This document shows, in pieces, positions 44,281-53,270 of a DNA stretch of 64,000 nt (the first letter of the stretch is position 1; each line of letters opens with the position of its first letter). The DNA is taken from the NCBI RefSeq assembly GCF_004803895.1, contig NZ_CP021978.1, forward strand, positions 8,494,001-8,558,000, written 5' to 3'. Below the pieces are notes generated by a model, which was not told the DNA's origin, did not search any database, and was given only the letters and a program-made list of their open reading frames with translations. The DNA is from Streptomyces hawaiiensis (GTDB lineage Bacteria; Actinomycetota; Actinomycetes; Streptomycetales; Streptomycetaceae). The position numbers were made by a program, and so were the translations under genes.

Positions 44281-44802
44281 TCAGCCCGAGAAGGGGACCG
44301 CGTCGGCGGGGTCGGTGTGCCAGTTGGTGGCGATGGGCCGGTCGACCGTGGCGGTCTCGGGCAGGGCGAGGGTGACGACGTTGGTCTCGTCGCCTGCGAT
44401 GGAGAGGTGGAGGAAGTCGAACTGCCTGCCGTGGTCGTCGTTCGTGGTCTTGGGGTTGATGCCGGCGTAGGCGGCGGTGGAGCCGGACAGCGTGACCCGC
44501 TCGCTGACCGCATGCTCGGCCGGCGACACCTCGGTGTCGGCGGAGGAGCCGAAGGAGGCAGAGGGGAAGACGCCCTCCAGGTAGCAGGTGACGCCGGACT
44601 TGGCCTTGGCGGTGACGAGGAAGTAGCCGCCCGCCTGCGTCTTCAGGCTGACCTTGTACGTCAGGTCCTTGGTCACGCAGGCCCGCACGGTGCTGCTTCG
44701 GCTGTCCGCCGTGGCCGTGGCGGTCGCGGTGGCGGTGACGGCCACCGCGGCGACTGCGGCCAGGGCGAGGCGGGCGGAGGGGGCGGCAAAACGCGAACGC
44801 AT
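44281..44802 (-). CDS. Secreted DUF4232-like protein, 173 aa
   Basis: Exported protein: signal peptide MRSRFAAPSARLALAAVAAV with cleavage near ATADS, followed by one beta-sandwich domain. Two Cys (VRACVTKDLTY and SGVTCYLEG) and the pattern LKTQAGGYFLVTAKAKSGVTC match the DUF4232 type of Streptomyces surface or secreted proteins, whose function is unknown. Start ATG at 44802 has GGAG six bases upstream; upstream in-frame starts would put the signal peptide too deep. Confidence 0.8.
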   Translation of the reverse strand: MRSRFAAPSARLALAAVAAVAVTATATATATADSRSSTVRACVTKDLTYKVSLKTQAGGYFLVTAKAKSGVTCYLEGVFPSASFGSSADTEVSPAEHAVSERVTLSGSTAAYAGINPKTTNDDHGRQFDFLHLSIAGDETNVVTLALPETATVDRPIATNWHTDPADAVPFSG

Positions 44803-45197
44803 CGAGATCTCCATGGTGCGAAGTGGGTGTGTCCAGCGGACTGCTTGGACGGCCTCAGCCTCTTCCGCGATGCGTCCCACCCGCCACAAACGGCGGTCTT
44901 TTTGGGACGTTGGAACGCTGAAACAGGCGCTGACCAGCACAGACGCCGACAGCCTGGAACGACGCGCCGGGATGCGGAAGGTGACCGGCGCCGAGCAGGC
45001 GAGACGTCAGACCCGCCGACGCCCGTTCGACAGAGCAGAGCGTGATGCCCACCGACATCCACACCCACCGGCGAGTACGAGCCCGCCTCCGCGTCGAGGG
45101 GCAATGGGCTCAACTCCTCCCGGGGCATGCCACCGCTCGCTGATCGCCCGGCGACCGGCCGAGCAGCACCGTGTCGCGATCGAGCACCTGCGCCCAC
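44803..45197. other. Intergenic region, no gene seen
   Basis: It holds the promoter side of the DUF4232-like gene; no protein-like frame, repeat or RNA gene was recognised. Confidence 0.5.
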
Positions 45198-45383
45198 GGT
45201 GAGCAACGAGTCGGCGAAGGCCCGGCTCGTCGCCACCGACTTCGAGTTCACGCGCGGGGACGGTCCGGAGATCCGCGGTCCCATCGCTGCCCTGCTCCGC
45301 TGCTCACCTGCCGCCCGGAGGCGGCCCGGGAGTGGACCGAGCGCACAGGGGAGTCATGGACGGGGGTCGCGACTCCCCGCTGA
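45198..45383 (+). pseudogene. C-terminal remnant of a mycothiol-dependent maleylpyruvate isomerase-like gene
   Basis: Two overlapping frames hold the family's C-terminal signature: VATDFEFTRGDGPEIRGPIAAL in one, then CRPEAAREWTERTGESWTG ending in a stop in the next, with the shift near 45300-45310. The N-terminal metal-binding DinB-like domain is missing. The break is not in a homopolymer, so this is a true gene fragment. Confidence 0.65.
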
Positions 45384-45555
45384 CACTTCTGTCACCGGTT
45401 GGTAAGGGCCCGGCCCGATCACACCGCTCGATCCAGAGCACTCTGCCCGGTTGAGGACTGCCTTGGCCGCTGCGTCCCGTCGTGCCATGCGACCGAGGCG
45501 GAGGGGCTCGAGGCCGGCGGTGCGGGAAGCGGCACGGTGAAGGATCATGAGCTGA

Positions 45556-45589
45556 GATATGGACAGCACGTTCATATCTTGCTTATATG
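45556..45589 (+). promoter_or_regulatory. Candidate operator of the SDR-TetR unit
   Basis: GATATG-N11-CATATC (45556-45578) overlaps a second inverted repeat CATAT-N7-ATATG (45573-45589) in an AT-rich patch about 40 bases before the SDR start. It is the likely binding site of the downstream TetR protein. Confidence 0.6.
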
Positions 45590-45629
45590 GACTCACCGTT
45601 CACTTCCATCAGTGCGGAGGAGAAGGACC

Positions 45630-46376
45630 ATGACCAGCACACCCCGCACCACCCGCCGCGTCGCGCTCGTCACCGGCGGTTCCGGCGGCATCGGTAAAGC
45701 CGTCGTCGAGCGGCTCGCCGCGGACGGCTTCGCCCTCGCCGTGCACTACGCCGGCAACAAGGCCAAGGCCGAAGCGCTCGTCGAGGAGATCACCGCAGCC
45801 GGCGGCCAGGCCATCGCCGTCAGCGGTGACGTCGCCGACGAACACGAGATGGGCGCCGCCTTCGACGCCGTCGAGACGGCGTTCGGCGGGATCGACGTAG
45901 TGATCAACACCGCTGGGATCATGGTGCTCGCGCCGATCGCCGACCTGGACCTGGACGACCTGGACCGGATGCACCGCACGAACATCCGGGGCACCTTCGT
46001 CGTCGCCCAGCAGGCGGCCCGCCGAGTGCGCCGCGGCGGCGCGATCATCAACGTGTCCACATCGGTCACCCGCACCCAGTTGCCCGCCTACGGGGCGTAC
46101 GTCGCCAGCAAGGCCGCCGTGCAGAGCATCGCGCTGATCCTCGCCCGCGAGCTGCGCGGCAAGGACATCACCGTCAACACCGTCGCGCCCGGCCCGGTCG
46201 CCACCCCGCTGTTCCTCGAGGGCAAGGACGAGGCCACCATCGCCCACTTCGCCCAGGCCACCCCGCTGGAGCGGCTGGGCGAACCACGCGATGTCGCCGA
46301 GTCGGTCGCCTTCCTCGCCGGCCCGGCCCGCTGGGTCAACGGACAGGTCCTCTACACCAACGGCGGACTGGCCTGA
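45630..46376 (+). CDS. Short-chain dehydrogenase/reductase, 248 aa
   Basis: NAD(P)-dependent classical SDR. The cofactor motif TGGSGGIG is near 17-24, and the NTAG block near 91-94 follows. Catalytic residues are the Ser in INVSTSVTRTQ and Tyr/Lys in YGAYVASKAA. The C-terminus (PLERLGEPRDVAESVAFLAG) is typical of 3-oxoacyl-ACP reductase-like SDRs. Substrate unknown. ATG at 45630 has GGAGGAGAAGG upstream. It is followed 58 bases later by a TetR gene on the same strand, which probably controls both. Confidence 0.93.
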   Translation: MTSTPRTTRRVALVTGGSGGIGKAVVERLAADGFALAVHYAGNKAKAEALVEEITAAGGQAIAVSGDVADEHEMGAAFDAVETAFGGIDVVINTAGIMVLAPIADLDLDDLDRMHRTNIRGTFVVAQQAARRVRRGGAIINVSTSVTRTQLPAYGAYVASKAAVQSIALILARELRGKDITVNTVAPGPVATPLFLEGKDEATIAHFAQATPLERLGEPRDVAESVAFLAGPARWVNGQVLYTNGGLA

Positions 46377-46434
46377 CCTCAGGGCCGTCCGCCTCACACA
46401 CTGATCCGACCTGGACACGCAAGGGAGAGACATC

Positions 46435-47061
46435 GTGACGAAGCAGGCCGAGGGCGCCGCCGAGCGCCCGGCCCGCGGGCGTGGGCGCCGCCCGGCCGAC
46501 GAGGTCCGCGCGGACGTCTTCCGCGTGGTCGGAGAGGTGCTCCTGAAGGAGGGAATCGCCGACCTGACCTTCGAGCGGGTGGCCCGCCTGTCCGGTGTCA
46601 GCAAGACGACCCTGTACAAGTGGTGGCCCTCCAAGGGCGCCCTCGCCCTGGACGGCTACTTCCACGCCGTCGAGGAGGCCCTCGCCTTCGAGGACACCGG
46701 CGACATCCGAGCCGACCTCACCCGCCAGTTGCGTGCCTTCGCCCACATCATGACCGGCACGCCGGCCGGGCGGGTGGTCACCGAGCTGATCGGACAGTCC
46801 CAGACCGACGAGGACCTGGCCACCGCCTTCCGCTCCCTCTACTCCTCCGGACGCCGACGACTGGCCGGTGAGCGGCTGCTACGCGCCAAGGAGCAGGGAC
46901 AGATCCGCGACGACGTCGACGTCCAGATCCTCGTCGACCAGCTCTGGGGCGCCGTCTACCACCGGATGCTGATCCCGGACGAGCCGGTGACCGACGACTT
47001 CGTCGTCGCCCTGGTCTCCAACCTGATCGACGGCATCACCCCACCGACCGCGGCGAGTTGA
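46435..47061 (+). CDS. TetR-family regulator, 208 aa
   Basis: N-terminal DNA-binding domain preceded by a basic tail (ARGRGRRPADEVRADVF), then LLKEGIADLTFERVARLSGV and the recognition-helix segment SKTTLYKWWPSKGALALDGY. The KWWPSK variant and the C-terminal LYSSGRRRLAGERLL are of the TetR_C_11-like kind. GTG start at 46435 with GGGAGA upstream. Co-directional with the SDR gene; likely acts on the palindromes at 45556-45589. Confidence 0.92.
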   Translation: MTKQAEGAAERPARGRGRRPADEVRADVFRVVGEVLLKEGIADLTFERVARLSGVSKTTLYKWWPSKGALALDGYFHAVEEALAFEDTGDIRADLTRQLRAFAHIMTGTPAGRVVTELIGQSQTDEDLATAFRSLYSSGRRRLAGERLLRAKEQGQIRDDVDVQILVDQLWGAVYHRMLIPDEPVTDDFVVALVSNLIDGITPPTAAS

Positions 47062-47398
47062 AACGCCTTGAGCCCTCCCGGGCGCCCTCACTCGGACACC
47101 GTGTCGCCATGACGGCCATGTCCCCGAAGCGTCGTACGCCTGCGGCTCGAACAGGTACGACGTGTACAGCCCGCGAGCTTCTTCCACGACGGGGCGCGCC
47201 CACTGCGCGCTGAGGACACCGACGACCCCTACCGTCGTGGCATGCTCACCATCGCCCGCGCCACCAGCCGGGCGGAACGGCCCTGGCTACGAGAGGCGCT
47301 GGGCTGACGACATCGACAGGCCCCGCGGTCTGCACCCTGGAGGCTCCGCCTTCCCGCGAGAGTGTGCCATCCAGAACAAGGCAGCATGATCCGTAGCC
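47062..47398. other. Intergenic region, no gene seen
   Basis: Between a TetR gene and the convergent dienelactone hydrolase gene. A few short frames exist on each strand; none has a protein-like sequence with a ribosome site. Confidence 0.5.
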
Positions 47399-48148
47399 TC
47401 AGCTGCTGGACACGGTGCGGTCGAGGAGGGGGAGCAGGCGGTCCCAGTGGTGCTGCCGGGCCGACGCGTTGAAGGCGTCGGTGTCGGACATGGTGAAGCC
47501 GTGCACCGTGCCGGGATAGATCTCGGAGGTGTAGTCGACACCTGCGGCATCCAGTGCATGGTTGAGCTCGCCGAGGGCCTCGGGTGTCAGGTCGGTTTCA
47601 GCGTGGCCCAGGTGGACCTCGGCGGTGAGCCCGGACAGGAGGCGGTGCAGGCTCGCGGGCCCGTCTACCCCTACGGGGCTGTGGAACCCGGCGACGGCGG
47701 CCACCTGGCCGGGGTGGGCCGCGGCGGTGCGCATCGCCAGGAGGCCGCCTATGCAGTAGCCGGTCACCGCGACCTGTCCGGCGCCGACCTCGGGCTGGGC
47801 GGTGAGGAACCCGAGGTAGGCGTCGGCGTCACTCAGGACGCGTTCGGCGGTGTGCGCCTCGATCAAGGGCATCAACTGGGCGAAGATCGCGGGCCGGACC
47901 TCTTCTCCGATGTGCTCAGGAAGTTCGATCACCGGTGCCGGGCCGTGCCGGTAGAAGACGTTGGGGACGAGCACGTAGTACCCGTGCCCGGCGAGCTCGC
48001 GGGCCATCTCCCGCAGCACCGGCCGGATACCGAAGCCGTCCGGATACATCAGCACCCCAGGGTGCCGCTCGCCCCGGTCGGGGTAGGCGGCGAAGGCGTC
48101 GGCCCGGCCGTCCGCGGTGGGGATCTGCAGTGTCTTGGTGGGCAACAT
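47399..48148 (-). CDS. Dienelactone hydrolase family protein, 249 aa
   Basis: Alpha/beta hydrolase of the dienelactone hydrolase family. The triad is readable: nucleophile Cys132 in VTGYCIGGLLAMR, Asp186 in GHAETDLTP and His216 in YPGTVHGF. In aromatic-compound breakdown such enzymes open dienelactones; many members have other ester substrates. The ATG at 48148 is 107 bases from the divergent MarR gene, with two operator palindromes in between, so it is very likely the regulator's target. Confidence 0.92.
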   Translation of the reverse strand: MLPTKTLQIPTADGRADAFAAYPDRGERHPGVLMYPDGFGIRPVLREMARELAGHGYYVLVPNVFYRHGPAPVIELPEHIGEEVRPAIFAQLMPLIEAHTAERVLSDADAYLGFLTAQPEVGAGQVAVTGYCIGGLLAMRTAAAHPGQVAAVAGFHSPVGVDGPASLHRLLSGLTAEVHLGHAETDLTPEALGELNHALDAAGVDYTSEIYPGTVHGFTMSDTDAFNASARQHHWDRLLPLLDRTVSSS

Positions 48149-48177
48149 CTTCCCGTCTTGAGATTCACACCACTGGC

Positions 48178-48233
48178 GTTAGTGACACTAACGTTTCCGG
48201 CTCGGGTGAACGTACATCGTTAGTCGGACTAAC
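48178..48233. promoter_or_regulatory. Paired MarR operators between dienelactone hydrolase and marR
   Basis: Two near-identical palindromes: GTTAGTGACACTAAC (48178-48192) and GTTAGTCGGACTAAC (48219-48233), start-to-start 41 bases, about four helical turns. They share the half site GTTAGT and sit in the divergent gap. Confidence 0.88.
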
Positions 48234-48255
48234 ACAACGGGATAGGGTCGGTGCC

Positions 48256-48738
48256 GTGATCAGAGCCGAAGCAGCGGACGTGCCCGACGACGGCGCGCTC
48301 AAGACGCCCGACAGGCTGCGTCGGAGGGTGAGCCGACTGCTGTCGCGGCTGACCATGCGGTCGGACCGGCTGATCACCGAGGGGCTGGCCCGTGACGACG
48401 CCCGCAAGTGGCACTACGCCGTGCTCGCCTCCTTGCAGGAGTACGGGCCGGCCAGCCAGGCGGAGCTGAGCAGGCGCTCCGGCATCTACCGCAGCGACAT
48501 GGTCGGTGTGCTGAACGAACTGGCCGAGCGTGACCTCGTCGAGCGGGCGCCGGATCCCGCCGACCGGCGCCGCAACGTCGTTACGATCTCCCCCCGAGGC
48601 CGCCGCCACCTGCGCCGCCTGGACAAGGTCCTGGACGACCTCCAGGACCAACTCCTCGCACCACTGAGCCCGGCCGAACGCGACCAGTTCGTCCAGTTGC
48701 TCACTCGCTTGCTGGACCACCACGCCCGCGGCTCTTGA
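48256..48738 (+). CDS. MarR-family regulator, 160 aa
   Basis: Winged helix-turn-helix repressor. The core reads LASLQEYGPASQAELSRRSG, then IYRSDMVGVLNELAERDLVERAPDPADRR, with the wing Asp-Arg-Arg typical of the family. GTG start at 48256; another GTG lies 5 bases upstream out of frame. Two copies of its likely operator lie between it and the divergent dienelactone hydrolase gene. Inducer unknown, perhaps an aromatic compound. Confidence 0.92.
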   Translation: MIRAEAADVPDDGALKTPDRLRRRVSRLLSRLTMRSDRLITEGLARDDARKWHYAVLASLQEYGPASQAELSRRSGIYRSDMVGVLNELAERDLVERAPDPADRRRNVVTISPRGRRHLRRLDKVLDDLQDQLLAPLSPAERDQFVQLLTRLLDHHARGS

Positions 48739-48827
48739 ACCCCCGACCCGACGTTCCCCCGCCTGACGGCCCCCCCGCCCGACGCCCCCCGACCCGAGCC
48801 GGCGTGGCCCGTGTCACGATGTTCGCC

Positions 48828-49595
48828 ATGTCTGGTCGTGCGCTGAGCTTCGGAGTGGTGGCGGAAGCATACGAACGGTTCCGGCCGGGGTACCCCGTGG
48901 AGCTGTTCGAGCTGGTGAGGGCGTACGCGGGCCGTCCGGTCCCGACTGCCCTCGAGATCGGAGCCGGGACGGGCAAGGCGACCCGGCTGTTCGCTGAACG
49001 GGGGATCGCTGTCACCGCGACCGAGCCTGACGGGTCCATGCTCGCCGAGCTGCGCAAGCACGTGCCGGCGAACGTCACAACGGTGCAAGCCGCGTTCGAG
49101 GACGTGCGGCCGGGTGAGCGGTACGGTCTGGTCTACGCGGCGGCAGCGCTGCACTGGACGAACCCGGCGGGCCGCTGGTCACGCATCGCCGCGCTGCTGG
49201 AGCCAGGTGGCGTGTTCGCCTCGTTCGGCGGGCCCTTCCGACTGGCCGACCCGGCCGTGGAGGAAGCCGTTCACGCGGCGAGAGCACCGTTCCTGGCCAG
49301 CGACGAGATTCCGTCCCCCGACGGGACGCCTCCGGATCATGAGATGCAGTGGCCGGGGAGCGAACTGCAACGGTCCGAGTGGTTCACCGACGTTCAACAG
49401 GCCGAGATCGAACGGCGTTTGACGATGAGCGCCCGCGACTACGTAGGCCAGCTCTCGACCATCTCGGCCTACCTCATCCTGCCGGCCTCGGAGCGAGAGC
49501 AGGCGTTCAGCCGGATCATGCGGGTTCTCCCGGACAAGGTCGAGATGGCCGCCCACATCACCGTCCATCTCGCGCGCCGGCACTCCGACGATTGA
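48828..49595 (+). CDS. SAM-dependent methyltransferase, 255 aa
   Basis: Class I methyltransferase. SAM-binding motif I is ALEIGAGTGKATRLFAERG, followed by VTATEPDGSMLAELR (motif II) and the LVYAAAALHWTNPAGR block characteristic of methyltransf_11 enzymes. N-terminus FGVVAEAYERFRPGYP is typical of a large Streptomyces family with small-molecule substrates. Start chosen at ATG 48828; ATG 48819 is also possible. No ribosome site is seen before either. Confidence 0.9.
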   Translation: MSGRALSFGVVAEAYERFRPGYPVELFELVRAYAGRPVPTALEIGAGTGKATRLFAERGIAVTATEPDGSMLAELRKHVPANVTTVQAAFEDVRPGERYGLVYAAAALHWTNPAGRWSRIAALLEPGGVFASFGGPFRLADPAVEEAVHAARAPFLASDEIPSPDGTPPDHEMQWPGSELQRSEWFTDVQQAEIERRLTMSARDYVGQLSTISAYLILPASEREQAFSRIMRVLPDKVEMAAHITVHLARRHSDD

Positions 49596-49718
49596 TCACG
49601 ACGCCGGCTCCATGTCGACGAGAACCTCCGGCCCTCTCGACGAGCCGTACCTCCACGAACACCACGGGGCGACCGACACCGGCTGATAGGCGGCGCAGAT
49701 CGGGGTACCTGCGTCGGC

Positions 49719-50012
49719 ATGACTTCGGAAAATGATCACGCTGAGTCCGTACGAGCCCTGCGGCAGCTGCGCCGGATGCGCACGTTCTACGCCGGGGGTG
49801 CCGTCTTGTGGGCTGTTTCGGCCGCGTCGGCGGGATGGGACGACCCCGGAAGCCGGCAGATGTGGGTATCGGTGGTGTTTGTCGTGGTCTTCGCTGCTCT
49901 GCTGGCCATGACGTCCCTGTGGTTGAGGCGTCAGCAGGCTGACCACTCGGCCGAGCCTGCGCACCATGCCGCTCCGCGCAGGACGGCTTGGAGTCGCCAC
50001 GCCAGCGCCTAG
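49719..50012 (+). CDS. Small membrane protein, 97 aa
   Basis: Two hydrophobic segments (MRTFYAGGAVLWAVSAASAG and MWVSVVFVVVFAALLAMTSLW) separated by a short polar loop, with a His/Ala-rich cytoplasmic tail. Codon pattern is typical of the genome. Unknown function; similar two-helix proteins are common beside unrelated Streptomyces genes. Confidence 0.6.
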   Translation: MTSENDHAESVRALRQLRRMRTFYAGGAVLWAVSAASAGWDDPGSRQMWVSVVFVVVFAALLAMTSLWLRRQQADHSAEPAHHAAPRRTAWSRHASA

Positions 50013-50396
50013 TGCGGGAGGTCGGCCGTCAGGCAGTGGACCCAGCCGTCACGAGAGAGGTTTCGTGAAGCCTCGAAGCGGATGTGACCACTCCGCCGTT
50101 CGAGGACGGTTCAGCCCTTGCGCGTGTGAACGCCTGGCGTCGGTCGGGGTCGGAACCGCGACGCCTCCTCCACGCCGTCGCAGTCATGGGCAAGACCGTC
50201 GTGGCGCAGGCATCCTTCATCGGCATCTCGTAGTCGTCGCCGCCGGGCTGGCGCTGCTGGTGTTGTGGCCGTACATCCAGCCCCATGCGTGGACGGCTCC
50301 CCTCACCAGTCTCACCCCTGGCGAGCAGGCTCCCGTCTGGGTCGAGGCCACGAAGGGCAGTTCACCATCGGACCCGAAGCGGGCCGGCCGCACCAC
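50013..50396. other. Intergenic region with possible gene remnant
   Basis: A short hydrophobic run (VAAGLALLVLWPYIQPHAW, about 50225-50290) could be a leftover membrane helix, but no frame has a start, ribosome site and sensible length. Confidence 0.4.
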
Positions 50397-50972
50397 TCAG
50401 TGGAGAGTGGGGCGGTAGATGAGTTCTTGAATGTGACCGTCGAGCGTCCGGTTCTCGACCAGCTCCAGATCGAAGTCCGCCGCATCCTGGAAAATCGGGT
50501 CCAGCCCGGTCCGGCCGGTGATGACGGGGAAGAGCGTCACCTGCAAGCGGTCGACCAGTCCGGCGGCCATCAGTGCGCGGTTCAGCGACAGGCTGCCGTG
50601 GGAGCGCAACGGCACCCCGGACTCCTCTTTGAGCCGGGCGACGACGTCGACGGCGTCACCGCTCACGACGGTCGCGTTCGGCCAGTCGAGGGGGGCTTCC
50701 AGCGTCGTGGACACCACCGTGGTCGGCAGGTTCCGCATCCGCGTCACCCATGGGTCGCGCACGTCGGATTCCTCAGTGCTGGAAGCCAGCATCTGTGCGA
50801 AGGCCCGATAGGTGTTGGCCCCGAAGACCATCCGCTGCTCCTCGTTGTAAAGGGCGAGGCGGTGGTCGAGCAATTCGGGTCCTTGCTTACCCCAGTAGCC
50901 GGTCCAGTCGGCGCCGGCGGCCCCGTAGCCGTCGAGGCTGGAAAAGACGTCGAAGGTATAGGTGGCGGTCAT
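50397..50972 (-). CDS. Dihydrofolate reductase-fold protein (RibD C-terminal type), 191 aa
   Basis: NADPH-binding reductase fold of the RibD C-terminal/DHFR-like family. N-terminal MTATYTFDVFSSLDGYGAAG and MVFGANTYRAFAQML, then NATVVSGDAVDVVARLKEES and the late block LVDRLQVTLFPVITGRTG are the family landmarks. The substrate of such proteins is generally unknown; riboflavin synthesis is not implied. ATG at 50972 has GAGGAG upstream. Confidence 0.88.
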   Translation of the reverse strand: MTATYTFDVFSSLDGYGAAGADWTGYWGKQGPELLDHRLALYNEEQRMVFGANTYRAFAQMLASSTEESDVRDPWVTRMRNLPTTVVSTTLEAPLDWPNATVVSGDAVDVVARLKEESGVPLRSHGSLSLNRALMAAGLVDRLQVTLFPVITGRTGLDPIFQDAADFDLELVENRTLDGHIQELIYRPTLH

Positions 50973-51200
50973 GTGGTTCTCCTCGCGAGCGGTCGATCGT
51001 GGGAATTCAGACGGGCGGTCTTCTCCGGCCCGCGTGCGTTTCGGTGACCGTCGCATCCATAGACCCCGCGCGCTTCCGAAACTCATCGCCATGCCCACCA
51101 CCCGAGGCCCCAACCGCTCGAACGGCGCAAGGCAGGCGAAGCGCCTGCGCGGCTCGTCCTCGCGCGAAAAAGAGCTTCGCGGTCTTCTCCTGATCAGGGC

Positions 51201-52301
51201 ATGATGCCCACCGTGAATGGGGGCAGGGGGCAGAGCGGGCAAGGACGGTACGCCCTGACGGAGTCGGAGCACGGCCACGTCTGGGGTGTCTGTGCCGAGG
51301 TGGAGGGACTCTTCGGGGAGCCCGGGCGCGCGACCTACGAACTCTTCGGCTGGATGCCGGACGGTGCCGAGGTGCGCGGCTGGGTCGGATCCGGGGTGTG
51401 GCTGGTACCGGAAGACAGGACGATCGATCCCTGGCTGCTGGAGGACGCGGAAAGCCTCCGACAGCCACCGCGTACGGATGCTCTCGTGCTCACGGGCATG
51501 GACGACTACATGGGCCCGCCGGAGGGACACCGGGCTCCGGTCCGTGTGCACGACGGGTACCGGTGGCTGGGCTCGTGCCGGGAGTTCGGGCGGGTCCTGC
51601 CCGGCGAGCAAGCCGCCCCCTCGCTCGTCCTGCGGGGCCTCTCGGCGGGGGATCGGCTCCGGCAGGCACTGGCGACGGGAACTCGGCGCGCGCTGGAACT
51701 GGGCGAGGCCCGGCTGGAGATCCGGGACGACGGCGGCGAGCCGCTCACCGACCGGCTGCTGCGGCCCACCAGGATCCGCGCGTGGCGCCCGTCCTCCCAC
51801 GGGGCGGATCTGATCGACCTGGAACTCGACGAAGAGCTCGAAAGGCCCGTCCCCGGACACGCCCGTCCCATCTGGAACCGCTGGCTCGCCGGCCCCCCGG
51901 AGACCCCCGGCCTCTGGGCCGGCCTGGATACCCGGCAGCGTGAGGCATGGCTCGAGCTCGTCCGCGAACGGGGCTGCCGGCTCAAGCACCAGGGCCGACC
52001 GGCCGGACAGCAGTACCAGCTGGATGGCCGGCACATCACCGACACGCCCAGCCTCTTCCTGGCACTCGGCGAGGCCGTCAACGGACCGGGGGGCTACTTC
52101 GGCGGCTGCGTGGACGCGCTCGCGGACTGTCTGCGCGGCAACTTCGGGTACACCGCCCCCGCGACCCTTCTCTGGCGGGACGTCGCGCCCGCCCGCGAGC
52201 ATCTGTCCCACGTCCTGACACCGGAGGGCGAACCGTACGACCTGGTCGCCCTCGTCCTCGAGGTGCTGGCCGAGGGCCACATGCGCGTCACCTTCGCGTG
52301 A
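51201..52301 (+). CDS. Protein with C-terminal barstar domain, 366 aa
   Basis: Barstar-type domains inhibit ribonucleases. The C-terminal 95 residues match the family: YQLDGRHITDTPSLFLALGE, AVNGPGGYFGGCVDALADCL, and FVYTAPATLLWRD-like strand (GYTAPATLLWRDVAPAREHL). The N-terminal 265 residues are a separate, acidic, Trp-containing region with no family I recognise (for example GHVWGVCAEVEGLFGEPG). Start ATG at 51201 or 51204. No barnase-like nuclease gene is adjacent, so it may neutralise a nuclease encoded elsewhere or one delivered by other cells. Confidence 0.82.
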   Translation: MMPTVNGGRGQSGQGRYALTESEHGHVWGVCAEVEGLFGEPGRATYELFGWMPDGAEVRGWVGSGVWLVPEDRTIDPWLLEDAESLRQPPRTDALVLTGMDDYMGPPEGHRAPVRVHDGYRWLGSCREFGRVLPGEQAAPSLVLRGLSAGDRLRQALATGTRRALELGEARLEIRDDGGEPLTDRLLRPTRIRAWRPSSHGADLIDLELDEELERPVPGHARPIWNRWLAGPPETPGLWAGLDTRQREAWLELVRERGCRLKHQGRPAGQQYQLDGRHITDTPSLFLALGEAVNGPGGYFGGCVDALADCLRGNFGYTAPATLLWRDVAPAREHLSHVLTPEGEPYDLVALVLEVLAEGHMRVTFA

Positions 52302-52485
52302 ACTGTGCGTCTGCCGCGCCCGAGCAGCCAGTTCGTCCCGCCCCCGGCAGCGGCAGGCCTCCACCCGGCCACGCCGGTCGGCCAGTTGCCGTCCCCCTCC
52401 CGGCGGCCCGCCTGCCCGTTGAACAGTGCACAAGGTCACCGGCCCCACAAGTGCCGATCACGCCCGCGCGGGTACACGGCCCTGC

Positions 52486-53247
52486 ATGTCCCAAGTGATT
52501 CAAGCAGGTGGTTGGGGGTTGCTGGCAGGCAGTGCGCTCCTGCTGGGAGCGGTGTTCGGCTTTGGGATGCGCGTGTCGCAGAAGGTCATCGCCCTGGTGA
52601 TGGCCTTCGGTGCCGGCGTGCTTCTCTCGGCCGTCTCCTTCGAGCTGGTCGGCGAAGCCTACGAACAGGGTGGGTTGGGCCCGGCAGCGGTAGGGACACT
52701 GGCCGGGGCGGCGGCCTACACGCTGGGCAATCTGTGGCTGGCAGGCCGGGGCGCCCGCCATCGCAAGCGATCGGGCCATCACGCGGAGCAGACCCAGCCG
52801 TCCGAGGAGAAGAACAGCGGCTCGGGCCTGGCGCTGGCGCTGGGCGCGCTGCTGGACGGAGTGCCCGAGTCGGCGGTGATCGGCGTCAGCCTGCTCGACG
52901 GTGGGGCGGTCAGCCTCGTGACGGTCGCGGCGGTGTTCATCAGCAACATCCCGGAGGGCCTGTCCAGTTCGGCAGGGATGAAGAAGGCCGGGCGCGGTAA
53001 GGGCTACGTCTTCGGCGTGTGGGGCGCCATCGCGGTCGCGAGCACAGCCTCCGCGGTCCTCGGATACGCCGTCCTCGGGAGCTTCTCGCCCACCGTGATC
53101 GCGGGGGTGACGGCCGTGGCCGCCGGTGCGATCCTGGCCATGATCGCCGACACGATGATCCCCGAGGCGTTCCAGGAGGCTCACCTGGCGATCGGGCTGG
53201 TCACGGTCAGCGGCTTCCTGGTCTCCTTCGCGCTGTCCCACGCCTGA
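52486..53247 (+). CDS. ZIP-family metal transporter, 253 aa
   Basis: Divalent-metal (zinc-type) membrane transporter. About eight membrane segments are seen. The His-rich cytoplasmic loop (RHRKRSGHHAEQTQ) follows segment 3, and the metal-path motifs are LALGALLDGVPESAVIG in segment 4 and FISNIPEGLSSSAG in segment 5. ATG at 52486; an earlier in-frame ATG at 52426 would add 20 polar residues. Stands alone; no zinc-repressor site is recognised. Confidence 0.9.
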   Translation: MSQVIQAGGWGLLAGSALLLGAVFGFGMRVSQKVIALVMAFGAGVLLSAVSFELVGEAYEQGGLGPAAVGTLAGAAAYTLGNLWLAGRGARHRKRSGHHAEQTQPSEEKNSGSGLALALGALLDGVPESAVIGVSLLDGGAVSLVTVAAVFISNIPEGLSSSAGMKKAGRGKGYVFGVWGAIAVASTASAVLGYAVLGSFSPTVIAGVTAVAAGAILAMIADTMIPEAFQEAHLAIGLVTVSGFLVSFALSHA

Positions 53248-53270
53248 CCTCACGTCGTCGAGGCCGTGCT

